A stretch of 64,000 nt of DNA from Macrophomina tecta (GCA_024180945.1 JAKSGN010000027.1:124001-188000), one strand, 5' to 3'. Counted from the stretch's first letter, positions 26,048 to 39,511 are shown. Translations and numbers: made by a program. The notes: a model not told the origin generated them from the sequence alone.

Positions 26048-26703
26048 ATGCCTCCTACTATACCTTTAAAATAAAAGCGCGATTTATAAAAGACTAGGCA
26101 TAAGTCTCTAGATATAAAGATTAATTTACTAGATATCGCGATATCTATTTTTTATTCGTAGTATTTATTTCTAAATACCTAGTAAAAGGCTAAAGAGCCT
26201 AAAATAGTATACTAAGTAATCTTAGAATTTTCTTATTATAGTAAATATTATTATATTAGGCGTACGGGCTATAATACTAGTAGTCTTAAGAACTCTAATT
26301 ATTAGTTTTTTTTAGTAGTTTTATAAGTCTACTAATCTTTTCTTTAGTTAAGCGTCTTTATTATATCTTAGATAAGGCGCGCTCGAAATATACTACTTTT
26401 AAAAATTAGCTTTAAAAGGTAGTCTTTAGTCTTTCTTATACTAAAAAATAGTAAGAGTTACTTAAGTATTATACTATTCTAATATTATAGCGTAAGTTAG
26501 ACGCGATTAATATACTTAGAGAGTTAGAGACGTTAGAGGCTAGAAATATCTCTAATTCTAAAAATACTAAGAAGGAGTAATCGTTAAAATATTTATATAG
26601 CGATATCTTAGCTAATAATATTATAGAGTTATTCTAGTTTATTAAATCTTCTAGTATTAGTTTAGATTCTACGTCTTTTAAGGGTTTTAGTCTAGTTAAC
26701 TAG
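26048..26703 (+). pseudogene. Antisense accessory ORF, coiled-coil-like (element D)
   Basis: Plus-strand ORF, antisense to the host element, between its 3' LTR and its chromodomain. ATG 26048 (M-P-P-T-I-P-L-K) to TAG 26701-26703; ancestral length about 218 codons. One base is missing near 26310 compared with element A, in a T run, shifting the frame. After that the frame runs to the stop with only TAG/TAA interruptions. The middle and C-terminal part (about 26400-26640) is rich in Leu, Lys, Glu and Gln, with the pattern K-K-Q-Q-E-L-L-K and L-R-E-L-E-T-L-E-A-R that suggests a coiled coil. The tail is S-S-S-I-S-L-D-S-T-S. The function is unknown. Its presence in at least two full-length copies at the same place and on the same strand shows it is part of the element. 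Confidence 0.6.
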
Positions 26704-29700
26704 GTGCGGTTATCTTTATTTTTTAATTTTAATTTTGGGTTCTTCGTATATAATAAGTTAATAGTATTAGTTAATCTAGGTTTTAGTAATAGAACTTATT
26801 AATAAGTTCTTAATAGTTATATAGTTCTAGTAATTTCTAGGTATTATTCTAGTATCCTTTCTATTTAAGAAGATATCTAAACTAACTATTAATATAGCTA
26901 CTATCTAGAACTTATTTTATATTCTAGTCTATATTTTTATTAATATTTAGATTTTCTGGTAGTATTTCTTCTATTTAGTATAATAGCGTAGCGTTTTCTA
27001 ATACTAGTTTAAGAAGTAAGATGTGGAATATAAAATATATTTATATAGTATTAGATAATCTAAGGTAGAAATTAATTTTTTTAATCTATTTTTTAATTTT
27101 AAATAGTTCAATTTTCTTAAAGTGTAATTTATTATTTAGTTATTTTATCTTAATATTTTTTCTAAGAAGATAAACTTTAATTTTCTTTTTTAAATTTAGT
27201 ATCTTCTAGTACTATCTATTATAGTATTTATCTATTTATAGGACTACGAATTCGAGATCTAGATATAGTTATTTATAGAAGGCCTTTAGCTAGTTTACTT
27301 TAAAAATTTCTTTTTAGGCTAGAAATTTACTTAGTATAGGCTCTTTATAAGCTATAGGCTTATAACTATAATTAGCGTAGAATGGGGATTCTTATATAGC
27401 TAATACTTTTATACTATTATACGCGAACTATATAAGCGGTAATAGCTTAACCTAATTATCTTATACGTAATTAAGATAATAGTATAGATATTATTCTAGA
27501 ATTTAATTCATTTATTCTATCTATTTATCTATTTAAGGATATACCGTAGTTAAGAGCTTATACTTAGCTCTAAGCTAGCGGGTAAGAGTCTACTAGAATT
27601 AGAATATAAATAGCTAATCTTTATCTAATATAAGCTCTTCTAATAACCCATAGTTACTAAGAATTATTTTAAAAAATATATAGGCGAGTTTTTTCGTATT
27701 TACTATTTTAAGATATAGTAGGTAATATATATACTTTATTATTCTATTAATAATAACTAAAATTAAGTTATATTTAATCTTAGTAAGTGGTTCTTCTAAC
27801 TTAGATAGGTCTATAATAAAATCTAGCGAGATAGATTACTAAGGGCACTTTAATACTAGTAGCGACTAAAATAGTTTATAGAATATATACTTTATAGCCT
27901 TACTTATAATATAAAGATTATATTATAAGACTACTTATTAAACTATTCTTTTAAGCTTTAGAAAATAGTAGCTTTTTATAATTCGCTCTATTATCTTATC
28001 TATTTCTTAATAATTATATACTAGGGCTTTATATATATTCTTTACGAGCTCTTCCCGTAGTTTAACTAGAACGTAGACTAATTCTAAAAATAGAATTATA
28101 TTATCTACGTTTCTAGTTACTTAGGGATTATTTTTAAGTTCTTTAATTTCTTAGACTATTATATTATCTATATAGGCTTCTTAGATTTTTTACTCCTATT
28201 CATTGCCTTTAAGGTATATCGCTAGAATAAATAGTCTAACTAGAGTAAGCGAGTTATTTAGTTCTTTTTTAAGCTACGTTTATTCTAGACTATAAATAGC
28301 TATAATCTACTAGCTATAGCTAGTAGGTATAAAAGACCTATCTTTCTATATATTAAATATTACGAGTTACGGATCTAGCTTTTTCTTAATATAGTTAGCT
28401 TATCTACTTAGCGCGTTTATACGAGCGTTCTTAGATTTCTTTCTATAGGTAATCTTTATATTATAGAATACTAGTTCTTTAGCTTATTAAATCTATAAAC
28501 TGTTTAACTCTTTAGTAGTAGTAAAGTATAAAAGATTCTTATAGTCGTAGTAAACTATAATCTAGTATTTAGCGTCTTTAAGGTAGTATCTCTATTCTTT
28601 AAAAGCTATAACTATAGCTAAGAGCTCTTTATTATAAACGTCGTAATTTTTTTTAATAGGTATTATTTTTCTTAAGTAATAGATAATAGAATATAGTCTA
28701 TCTTTTTTATTTAGCTAACTAAGTATAGCTTCTATAGCGTAGTCTAAAGCATTAGTTTCTATTATAATTAATAGATCTAGGTTATAGAGCCCTAGAACCG
28801 GTACTTCTATAAATATTTACTTTAGTAAGTCGAACGCTTATTATTATTTTTCTTTTTATATAAACCCGTGTTCTTTCTTAGTAATATTAGTTAGAGGTGC
28901 TATTATTTTAGTATAGTTTATAATAAACTTTTAATAAAAGTTAGTAAATCTAAGAAAGAATTATACTTCTTTAATAATTTATAGTATTAGCTAATCTCTA
29001 ATTACATCTAGCTTTTATTATTTATACTAATATATTCTAGAATAATAATAAACTCTAAGTATTCTATTCTTTATATATACTACTTACTTTTTTCTAGGGC
29101 TACTTAGAGGTTTTATTTATCTAAGGCCTTTAGAACTTTCTTTATATACTTAATATATTCTTCGAGCATCTTTAAGTATATTAGAATATTATCTAGGTAA
29201 GCTAAGGCGAATATATTTAAATATAAACATAGAATATTATTAACTAAGCTCTAGAAGGTAGCTAGTATATTAGTAAGCCTAAAAGATATTATTATATACT
29301 CATAATATTTAAATTATATTTAGAATACTATCTTTTATTCTTTATCTTTTTTAATATAGACTAGATAGTAGCCTTCTTAGAGGTCTAGCTTTATAAAGAA
29401 CTTAGTATTATAAAGCTTATTCTATAATTTATTAATACGAGGTAGTAGGTATTAGTTCTTAATTATAATATTACTTAGCTATTAGTAGTTAATATAGAGG
29501 CGAAGCTTACTATTCTTCTTAGAAATAAATAGAATAAAATATTCTACTAATAACTATAAAGGTTATATATATTCTTATTCTAAGTTCTTATTAATATATT
29601 TTTATAATACTTTAGCCTTAGTTTTCGATAAGAAGTAGATAGGCTTAAATACTAGTTATATTTCTAGAAGTAGAAGTATCTTATAATTTTATAGCTAATA

Positions 29701-32159
29701 CTCTAGTAGTTATTCTTAATCTCTTTCTTAGAATATTATTAATATATTCTAGAATTCTTATAGAACTATCTCTAATTCTAGTATAGGCACTAATTTATTT
29801 ATAGTAGGCCTTATAATTTCGCTAAGGTCTATACTAACCTTAGTTACTAAAATATCTTTATTATCGTAGCTTTTATATCTAAGGGGACTAGTACCCACTT
29901 TATTTAAGTAGCCGTATTATTTATTAAGCCTCTAGAAATAGTCTTTTTTAACTAGCTTTAGACTATTCTTATTTTTATCTATAAGACTTTATATTATATA
30001 AGTAAGAGTCTTCTACTCAGTATCCTTACTAGATTTTACGTAAATTATATAGGTCTTTTTTTCTTATCTTATTATAAGTTTTAGTACTCGGTAGCTAATA
30101 GTCTTAAATATCTATAGATATATTATTATTCTATTATCTTAGCTTAAAGGTTCCGCTCTAGCTCTTAGACTTTAGCACTTTTTTTTAGCTCTATTAGCTT
30201 CTTTTTACTATTACGAGGTAGTATCTATAGTATTTATTAGAAAATATAATAGTCTCTATTCTCTAGCTAATATATAGCTTATAAGTCTTTAGCTATAATA
30301 TTTCTAGAATAATATTATATCTAGGGATTATTATTATATTAAGGTTAATTTATTTTTAGTAATTACTAATAGTAAGGGGTACTTCTTCTATCTTAATTCG
30401 TATCTAGCTATTTTTATATTTCGCTAGAAAGCTATCTACTATACTTAGCTAATAAGAATAATTTTTAGCTTACTAGAGTAGTTAGTTCTTAATAATAAAC
30501 TTAGAATTAATAAATACACCTTATATACCGCTATTAATTATAGCTATTACCTTTTTTCCGTAGAATATAACTAGGATATATAAAAATTAATATAAGTTTA
30601 ATCTAGTAGATATAATTTCGTTTACTATATATATAATCTAGTTAAGAAATCTATCTAATAGCCCCTTCTAGAATTTCTATCTAGAAAAGCCATTTAGTTT
30701 TTTAATATAAATCGCCCCGTTATTTTATAATAGATATATTTATTTTATTTATTAACTAGGACTAGAGTATTTTTCTATTACGTCTATCTACTATATTTAA
30801 TTAGTCGTCTCTAGTAGATCCACCCGTTTTAGACCTAATACTAGAAGGTAGGTATATTATATTTTTCGTAGAATATCTATTATAAGGTATTTCTATTTTT
30901 AGTCACTATATTATACTAATAGAGGGTATAGGCTATATCGCGGAGATACTATAGGTTTTAGTATTATTATACTTTTTATATCTCGTTCTCTAGCTAGAAT
31001 ACGAGTTTATTAGCTATTTTAAGTCGCGATTCTTTCTAGAAATTCTAGGTATTATTTTACTAGACGTATATATATATCTTTCTTTACTATACCTTATATT
31101 ATTACGTTCCGAGGTTAATTATAGAACCCGGGATCTAGGTAACTATAGATTCTAGACTATTAAGAATATAATATATCTCTTTATATTAAGCTAGATACTT
31201 AGTTATTCTTATAAGCGTAGCTTTATTTTACTATTACTCGTTATTAGTTATATTTAAATTTAGAGTACTATCGTATAGTTTTTCTATATTACTATTAACT
31301 AGGTCTTCGTTATTAGAAAAGGCTTTAATAAGCTCTTTCTTTATTCTTAGAATCGTATTAATGTATTATAGCTTCTTAGAATACTAGTTTATAGTATTCT
31401 TATTATTTTAGTAAGTAGTATAGTTATTATTATAATAGACTATCTAGCTAAGCTTTTAATATTTAGTATTTTAGTTTTCTTCGCATCGCTTATTAATTTC
31501 GATAAAGGGGCTTTCTTACTTAGTAACTATAGAGATCTCTTAGCTTTTTAGTTCTTATATTATAGCTAAGACTTATTTATTCTTCTTAAGATAGTAGTAT
31601 ATCTTTTTTTAGGCTTTACTATAGTAGATATATAGTTCTTTTTTAAACTTTTATTTTTACTCTAGGGTCTATTCTTTATATTATTTTTTCTTATAGCCGT
31701 TATTTTTTTTTCTATAGTAGTTATTTTTTTTAGGTAGATTATTTCGATAGTTAATATTATCTAGCTTTATAGCATCTTTTTTTTTTTAAGTATATCTAGG
31801 GCGCGCTAGGTATAAAGTATTAGTATTATAGTTTATCTTATACTTCTCGAATTAGTACTTAAAGAAGTAGTTATTATATTTAATAGCTAGCTTAATAAGC
31901 TCGTCTAGGGTCTTAGAATTATTTTATATTATAAGTTAGTCTTTAACTCTTTCTTTAAGTCCTCGGTAGTAGTAATCTATAAGGGTACGGTTAGACTAGT
32001 TATCTAGATAAGCCACGGCCTTTTAGAATTCTATAGTATAGTTTACTACTAAGGTCTTTTAGTAGATATTTATAACGGCTTATTAGGCCTTATTAACCTC
32101 ATCGAGGTCTTTAAAGCTTTACTTAATTTAAGTTATAAAGTACTTATAGCTACTAAAGA
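26704..32159 (-). pseudogene. Decayed gag-pol polyprotein of element D (main part)
   Basis: Mirror image of the pol of element A. Going down the minus strand from about 32159: gag; a zinc-knuckle-like segment near 31600-31640; protease near 30490-30560; reverse transcriptase about 28900-29650; RNase H about 28380-28790; integrase about 27300-28080; chromodomain about 26770-26900. Stop codons are as dense as in element A. The N-terminal part of gag is separated by nested element B and lies at 39512-39990. There is no coding capacity left. Confidence 0.8.
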
Positions 32160-32164
32160 CTTTT

Positions 32165-32547
32165 TATTACGCTATTACTCTTTCTAGAGGAGGTCGGGTA
32201 TATCGTCGAATAGCGTAGGCTTTCGGGGGGCCATAGTAGTAGGCAGAAAAGAATCGCACGTAATATTAAAATAAAAATTAATTAATAAGTTAACTACGGG
32301 GGTTCTATCTACTATAAACGAGTATACTCTATATACTATAGAAAATAGTAGTTATAACCGCTAGCCGTAACCGCGGTAGTTCTAGTAGTTAGATTAAGTA
32401 GTTAGGCCTTAGCGTTATAACCGCGGTATTATTACTAAGTTATTAAGATAGTTACGGGCGTCTTATATCTTAGCTACGTTATACTAGTAGATCTAATTTT
32501 TTTTAGCTTAGCGCTTTCTCTTCTTTTCTTCTTACTACGCCGTAATA
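32165..32547 (-). repeat. 3' LTR of element B
   Basis: 383 bp. Nearly identical to 39124-39506, with mostly transition differences. It contains GC-rich blocks (ccgcggtagttctagtag) that escaped mutation. Confidence 0.92.
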
Positions 32548-32559
32548 CTACCTTCCTTC

Positions 32560-33250
32560 TAGGTAGTTTTTAGTCTAAAAGCTTTTATAAGATAGTCTTT
32601 CTACTATTTCCTTTATTTTCTTAGTCGCGCATAATATCGTTAGCGCGAACCCTTCGTCGTCGCAACTAGGCTTAACGTATTTAATCTTAGGAGCGCCCTA
32701 CTAACATTCTCTATAGACGCTATATAAAGCGTAAAAAGCTAAGTTATATTCTTATAAATTTTTATTCGGCGTATATTTATTATACCTCGGTGGGTCGTAC
32801 TTCTTACGACGTAATAGCGAGTCCTCTAGATACTAAATATAAGTTATCCTTATAATTTCTTAATAGATTATTAACTAGTCTTCTAGTTCGCTATCTAGAT
32901 AGGGCTTATAAGGACTTACTTCGCCGTCTTAAAGCGGCTAAAGGTTAGGTAGCTACTAAAGAGGCTAGGGCTAACGCTACTATAAAGACTACTAATCGGG
33001 CTATAAAGACTACGGCTACGGCGGCACGTAAGGCGTAAGCGGCCGCTCGTCGTTTTTAAAATACTTAGTAAAAGAAGCATTAATTACGTCGATTACTACG
33101 CTATATAGAGCGTTGAAATACTTCTTTATTTACCCGGGAAATAGCTACCTTAGAGAAGGAGAAACGATTAGAATAAAAGACTATAGCTCGAAAGAGGCGA
33201 AAGTCTTAAAATATTCCCGCGGGTTCGAATAATAAGTGTAAAGCACTAAG
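32560..33250 (+). pseudogene. Antisense ORF downstream of pol in element B
   Basis: On the plus strand, opposite to pol, a frame rich in Ala, Lys, Arg and Thr can be read around 32890-33070 (D-R-A-Y-K-D-L-L-R-R-L-K-A-A-K-G, then repeated A-T-I-K-T-T and A-A-R-K-A). In-frame TAG/TAA stand at likely Gln positions. Composition and heptad-like spacing resemble a coiled coil. The position matches that of the antisense ORF of family 1, but I see no clear sequence similarity. The start codon and exact limits are uncertain. The family is not recognised. Confidence 0.4.
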
Positions 33251-33692
33251 GCTTGGGTGGAGGATTACTAAGCTATATTATAAATAATACAGCCTAGTAA
33301 GCAGTCGGAAGGAGATAATTCTCTAAGAGAAAGAATAGGTAGGAGATTTAATAAAGAAAGACAAGAGGGGAGATAAAAGATAGAATAAAGCTTTTATTAG
33401 CTTATATCCCGTTTATTAGTATTGCGCGTCTTAAAGAACGAAACTACGGTGCTATCTAGAGCTCTTTATATATACTTATTCCTTATATAAGTAGATCCTT
33501 CTAGATATACCATATTAGAAATCCAACGAGGGTGATTTATAAGAAATAAGATTCTAGCCCCAATCCTTATCCGTTTTATATAATTTTTATATCGTAATAA
33601 CTGGAAATGATTAAACCTTTATAATATATAAAAGGAATTTTAGTAGGGGCTATACCCGTTTAGTTATTAGTCAGTAAAGTGGGGTGGCGAAT

Positions 33693-33744
33693 TTTACCAC
33701 CTTGGTTTACCACCGTGGTTTGCCACCGTAGTTTGCCACTGCTA
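33693..33744. repeat. Four tandem 13-bp repeats in element B
   Basis: Units at 33693-33705, 33706-33718, 33719-33731 and 33732-33744 with consensus TTTRCCACCGTGG. They lie in the non-coding stretch between the antisense ORF and the chromodomain. CpA-containing units remain largely intact although the surrounding DNA is RIP-mutated. Confidence 0.85.
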
Positions 33745-33989
33745 TAACTCCGAGGTATATACGTTATATACCTTAGGCAGTATTCTAATACCTAAGGTAA
33801 TATATTAATAAGCTACGCTTATACAAGCTTACTTATTAATATTTAACAATAAGACTAGCTTATCGCGTTTATCTACTAAGTCTCCGGGCGGTAGGTACAT
33901 ACTTAGGTTTAGTAGCGTATCTAAGGAGTCTCTTAATCGTTATTAAGTAGTCTTAACCCCGCCTCCCGGGTTTACGTTATAGAAGAATA

Positions 33990-36900
33990 CTCTAGGTTTA
34001 GGCGATTAGAATTTTATTAGTAGTATTTCTAAATAAGTCCTTCGTAGTTAAGGTAAGAGACTAGTTTCTGTAAAGGTTTCTAAAGATTTTCGGCGGGGTC
34101 TATTCCCTTCTATTTAATAAGGTACTTATATTAACTATTAATCTAGTCTCTATTAAGGATTTTTTCTACTAGCTATTCTCTATCAGCGTTATCGGGATAT
34201 ATTTTAATTTCTAGATCGGGTTCGACGTTGCTATATATGGGTTCGAGTAAGAAGATATAAAAAACTAGATATATACCTACTCGTTCTAGTAATTTAAGTT
34301 TAAAAAAAATAGGTAAAAGTTTTTTCTTAATCTAGTAGGGTCCGATTTTCTTATAGTCTAATTTATTATTCGATTATATAGTTTTAATATTTTTTCTAAG
34401 GAGCTAGACTTTATCCCTCTTCTTTAGAAGCGGCGACGCCTAGCACCGTCTATCGTAGTATATAGCTATTCGGTATACGGTAAATTTAATATCTTAAGCT
34501 AGTTCTTAGTATAATTCGTATAGCTAATCTACCCTAAGCATAGCTTTTTAGGTGAGTACTTTATAGATCTAGGATTTTCTGAAGGCGGTAGGGTCGAAAC
34601 TATAGTTAGCGTAAAAGAGTGTAGTTTATATAGCTTCTATTAATATACTATTATATACGTATTAGGCTAGCGATAGAAGTTCGACCTAGTTATTTTATCT
34701 ATAGTTTAGATAGAATCTTAGATATTACTCTAGTATCTAGTTAGTTCGTTCCGTTTATTCGTCAGTTTACGGGTATACTGTTATTAATATCTTATATTTA
34801 GTTCCTAGCTTATAGACTAAGGTTTACTAGAACTTAGCTCTAAATCGTAGGTCCTAGTCTGTGATTAGTTCCTTAGGTATCCTATAATAAGCAAAAATAT
34901 ATCTAAGAAAGAGGTAGGCGTAGCCCTCTACTCCGATTTTCTTATTATAAGGAATAAAATATGCCTATTTTATTAAACGGTCGATGATAACTAGAATAGC
35001 ATTATATTATATTCTAGTCACGGGGTCTACTAAAATTAGCAGGTCGGTAATAAAGTCTATTATAACCGATTTCTAGGGTTTAGTTAGCGTTATTATAAGC
35101 TATAGCTATTCGTATAATATATATTATACTGCTTTATTCTTTATGTATTTATTATATTCCTAGATAACTTTTTCTACTATTTTTCTTATTTAGGGAAAAT
35201 AGAAGTATCTTATAAGTCGTTCTAAGGTTCTTATTATTCCCGGGTATTTATAAACTACGGATTCGTGGTATTTCTTAGTTAGTTATTTATATAGGAATAT
35301 TAGTACGTAGATTTTTCTGCGGAATAGTATATTACCTCTATAGTCTTAGACTAGGTCAGGGTTATTATATTCGGGGGTGCCTATTCGTTATAGTAGTTTC
35401 TAGAATAGCGGGTTATTATTATATTTTCTTTAGATAATTTATTTTTAAATAGCGGTATTATCTTCTTTCTTATTTACTACTTCTTTCGTAGTTTCTTCTA
35501 GTATAGGCATAGGTTTTTTATTTTATAGTTCCTTATCGTCTTCGGGTTTCTATTCGGGTATTAGAGCTCTCGGGGGCTCGTTATTATTAATAGGGCTTTC
35601 TAGTCTTATAATAGATACTAGTATTTATTCTTTTTATAGTACGTCGAGTTCTTCGATAATTTAGGGGCGGTTAGAGCCTAATATACTATTATCGTTTTAT
35701 CTAAGTATTATTAGCGATAATTCCGGCTTTTCTTCTATATAATCGGCTCTACGGCTAAGTACGTTTATCTTACTATTTTTATTTCCTTTATAGTAGTAGA
35801 TCTTAAAGTAGAAGGGGGCGAGTTATTCTATCTATTATACTTATCTCCTATTTAATATCTTAGTAGTTATAAAGTATTCTAGGTTCTTATAATCTAAATA
35901 TACCGTAATTTTATAGTTAGCTCTCTTAAGGTAATATCGCTATTTCTTAAATACTATAATAATCGCGAGTAGTTCCTTATTATATATCTCGTAGTTAAGT
36001 TCTATAGATAATATTTTACGGGAGTAGTACGCGATAGAATATAATCTTTTCTTATCGTCTAGCTAGCTAAGAGTAGCACTAATAGCGTAATTAAATATAT
36101 TAGTTTCGAGATAAAGGGGCTTATTAGAATTAAATATAATTAATATAAGGGCTTCTATAAAGGCCTTTTTAAGTTAGTTAAACGCTTTTTATTATAGTTC
36201 TTTCTAGGCGAATAAGGTATTCTTTTAGGTAAGTCGGATTAGCGGTTCAGCTATATAGAAGTATCGTTCGATAAACCGCTAGTAGAAGTTAGTAAATTCT
36301 AAAAAAACTTATACTTCTTTAATATTTCTTAGTTTAGGCTATTTTAGAATATCTTCTACCTTTCTTAGGTCTATAACTACTTTTTCTAGTTCGATAATAA
36401 AGCCTAGGAATTTAACCTTCTAGGTATAGAAGGTATATTTTTCTGGTTTAACTAAGAGGCTATATTCGAGTAGTTTCTAGAAGACCTTAGATACGTATTC
36501 TTTATATTCTTCTAGGGTTTTTGAGTAAATTAGAATATCGTTAAGATAAGCTATATAGAATCTATCTAGGTATTCCTATAGAACGTAGTTAACGAGGGCT
36601 TAGAATATAGTAAAAGTATTAGTAAGTCTAAAAGATATTACTAAATATTTATATAGGCCGTATTGTGTTTAAAACGTAGTTTTCTATTTATATCCTTCTT
36701 TAATTTAAATAAGGTAGTATCCGTCCCGTAGATCTAGTTTAGTAAAGAACTATACTTCTAAAAGACGATCCCTTAGTTCGTTAATACGAGGTAGAGGATA
36801 GCGGTCTTTAATAATAATATCGTTTAAAGATCTATAATCTATATAGAGACGTAACTTACCTCCTAGTTTTAGTACGAAGAGAACGGGTAATTCTACTAAA

Positions 36901-39050
36901 GACTAGAAGAATTAAATATATTCTTTCTTTAGTAATAGATCTAGATATTCTCTTATCGCTTATAATTCTTTTTCTAATATTAGATATAATAGCCTAAATT
37001 AAGATTTAGTATTTAGTTTTAGATTAATCTCGTAGTTCTATAGTTAGTATTTTAGTAGCGTATCTTTAATTTTTTCTCTAAAAATCTTCTTAAACCGGTA
37101 ATATTCCTTAGAAACGCCGTTAAAGTACTATTCGTATATTCTAGTAGAATTATCTCCCTCTATATATATCGGGTAGTCTAGTTCTTCTCGTCTAATAGCG
37201 CTAATCTATCGGGTTCATTCTTTATTCGTAGTAGTAGGGCGATATTATATTATTTCTATTACTTACTTCTTCTTTTATATTCTTTCTAGCGTAGCTTTCG
37301 AGATTAGGCTTACGTAGGTAATAGATTTAGCTATAGTATATAGTTTCTATTTTAGTTCTTTTTAATTTCGTTCTCTAGACTTAAGAATAATTCCTCTATT
37401 ATTCTAGTCGTATTATACTTTCTATTTCTTTTACCAAGGGATACCGAGAATAATATTATACTTAAGAATCTTAGTAACGTCTAGATAAATACGTTCTCTA
37501 TAGTTTTTATATTTAAGAACTAGTTTCGGGGTTTTAATAATTACCTTTCTATCTTTAAAGAAGCTAGGTAATCTATTAACTATTCTTAGCTAGTAAGGTT
37601 AGTTCTTTTCTTAGGGCTTTAGGTTAGCTTTTTCTATAAATCGATTTAAGATATAGCTCCCTTATAATACTAAGTTAATAAAGGTAAGCGCTCGGCGTCC
37701 ATTAATCTTTATTATAATAATCTAGTAGTTTTTATATTCTATAGAGTTCCCTTTATTCTCTAGTAGGTATTCTATAGTATTTCTAATTAATACTACTATA
37801 GTTCTATAGGGTAGGGGGCTCGCCTACTATAGCCCTAGTTTAGTAGGCATTTCTAGTTTTTTAGATAGTACCCGCTAATATTCTTAGCTTCTTAGTAAGT
37901 TAGGCAGGCTTCGATACTATAGCTAGACTAGTAGAGAGTATTATAATTAAAAGTTCTAGATTATTCTTTAGTAGCTAAAGTAGTTCTTTTATTATTAGTT
38001 CGTTAGTTACTAGTCTACTTATCTAGATAGTTTCTACTAATATATCTATACTTTCTATAGTAGAAGTAAAGACTTTTTTTACGTTAGTATTATTCTTCTT
38101 CCGGCGCTAGCCGGGGGGTTCTTTATTAGTTAGTATCTAGGTCTATAGGGTCCCCTAGTAATAGACTATTATAGGGTTAGATAGTATTAGTAGCGTTTCT
38201 AGAGAATCTTTCCGTCTCCCGAAAGTAATTATATATACGTAAGTTAATCTAGATTATAGTACATACTATTTTCTAGTATATAGTAGATAGCTTAGTACGA
38301 GTAAATTTATCTTTAATATAGTTCTTAAGTCCCTTATAGTAGAGTATACGTAAGACCTCGTTATCCTACTTAAGGCGTAAAGCGTATAGTTAAAACTAGA
38401 TAGTATAGTCGGCGACTAATTTAGTTTATTTTAGGTAGTAAATTTAATAGGCGGTATCTTAGTAGTAATTCTTATTATTAAACGTAGTACGTAGTACCTT
38501 AGTAAATTTTTTAAAACTATTAATAATTTCTTTAGTTTCTTCGTATGGCTTAGCGCCGTCCTAGTTAATCTAGTATAGTTCGAATTATCTATCGATATTA
38601 CCCCTTAAGTAGGAGCTAGCGAATAGTACCTTCTAGGTATTATCTTAAAAGGAGGTTTAATATATATAGAAGTATATTTAGATTTATCGTAGAAATTCGT
38701 TTAGTTGCCCTCTAGCTCTATTAAATATATCCGGGGCCTTAATTTTTAATTTAAAGGCTAGGGGTGCGACTAAATCTATAGGTTTAGGGTTTAAGGCGGG
38801 TCCTTACGTAACTTTCTAGTTAGTTATCGGGGTTTATGTTAGATAGATAGTCGCGGGAGTTAGGTTTTAGATTAGGCGAGCTATTTATTCGAATTACTTC
38901 CGTTAGCCGAGTTTAAGGCACTATATAGTAGCTTAAAGATTTTAGATAAGCCCGTATAGGGCCTACGTAGGGTCTTAAGATTAAGGTTAGAGCGGGGGTT
39001 ATTTCTTAGTTATAAGTATATCTTCCCCTTAGAGATTATGCTAGAATAGA
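33990..39050 (-). pseudogene. Decayed gag-pol polyprotein with chromodomain (element B)
   Basis: Minus-strand order from right to left: leader next to the 5' LTR, gag (about 37900-38950), protease (about 37600-37800, weak), reverse transcriptase (about 36250-36990) with its catalytic box near 36540, RNase H (about 35750-36100), integrase (about 34350-35450), chromodomain (about 34010-34140). In-frame TAG/TAA codons are frequent but fewer than in elements A and D. The integrase-chromodomain architecture again marks a chromovirus, which is thought to target chromatin carrying particular histone marks. Confidence 0.75.
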
Positions 39051-39123
39051 AAATTCTCGTTATTTATAGTTAGTATTCTTTACTAGGTAATTACCTCCGA
39101 TACCTATAGAGTAGTAGTTAAAG

Positions 39124-39506
39124 TATTATACTATTACTCTTTCTAGAAAAGATCGGGTGTATCGTCGGGTAGCGTAGACTTTCGAGGGGCCATAGCGGTA
39201 GATAGAAAAAAATCGCACGTAATATTAGAATAAAAATTAATTAATAAGTTAACTACGGGAGTTCTATCTACTATAAACGAGTATACTCTATATACTATAG
39301 AAAATAGTAGTTATAACCGCTAGCTATAACCGCGGTAGTTCTAGTAGTTAGGTTAAGTAGTTAGGCCTTAGCGTTATAACTGCGGTATTATTACTAAGTT
39401 ATTAAGGTAGTTACGGGCATCTTATATCTTAGCTACGTTATACTAGTAGATCTAATTTTTTTTAGCTTAGTACTTTCTCTCCTTCCCTTCTTACTACGCC
39501 GTAATA
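39124..39506 (-). repeat. 5' LTR of element B
   Basis: 383 bp. In element orientation it is followed by CTTTAACTACTACTCTATAGG, which shares its first 12 bases with the post-LTR motif of family 1 and of the gag remnant at 44414. Confidence 0.92.
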
Positions 39507-39511
39507 CTTTT

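Larger units (their letters stand above)
32165..39506 (-). mobile_element. Nested Ty3/Gypsy chromovirus, second chromovirus family (element B)
   Basis: 7342 bp inserted in the gag of element D, flanked by the perfect 5-bp duplication CTTTT (32160-32164 and 39507-39511); the uninterrupted site reads CTTTC in element A. The two LTRs are 383 bp each (32165-32547 and 39124-39506), with ends TATTA...TAATA that fit TGTTA...TAACA before RIP. Pol is on the minus strand: the reverse transcriptase box Y-L-N-D-I-L-I-Y-S lies near 36530-36560, and the chromodomain reads Y-K-Y-L-I-K-x-K-G near 34050-34110. It differs from family 1 in LTR and leader and has its own antisense ORF. GC is higher than in D, so it is younger and less mutated. 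Confidence 0.93.

Noticed and set aside
33200..33240. tRNA-like B-box (gggttcga) in element B
   Set aside because: No matching A-box, acceptor stem or cloverleaf could be drawn, and it lies in the antisense ORF region.
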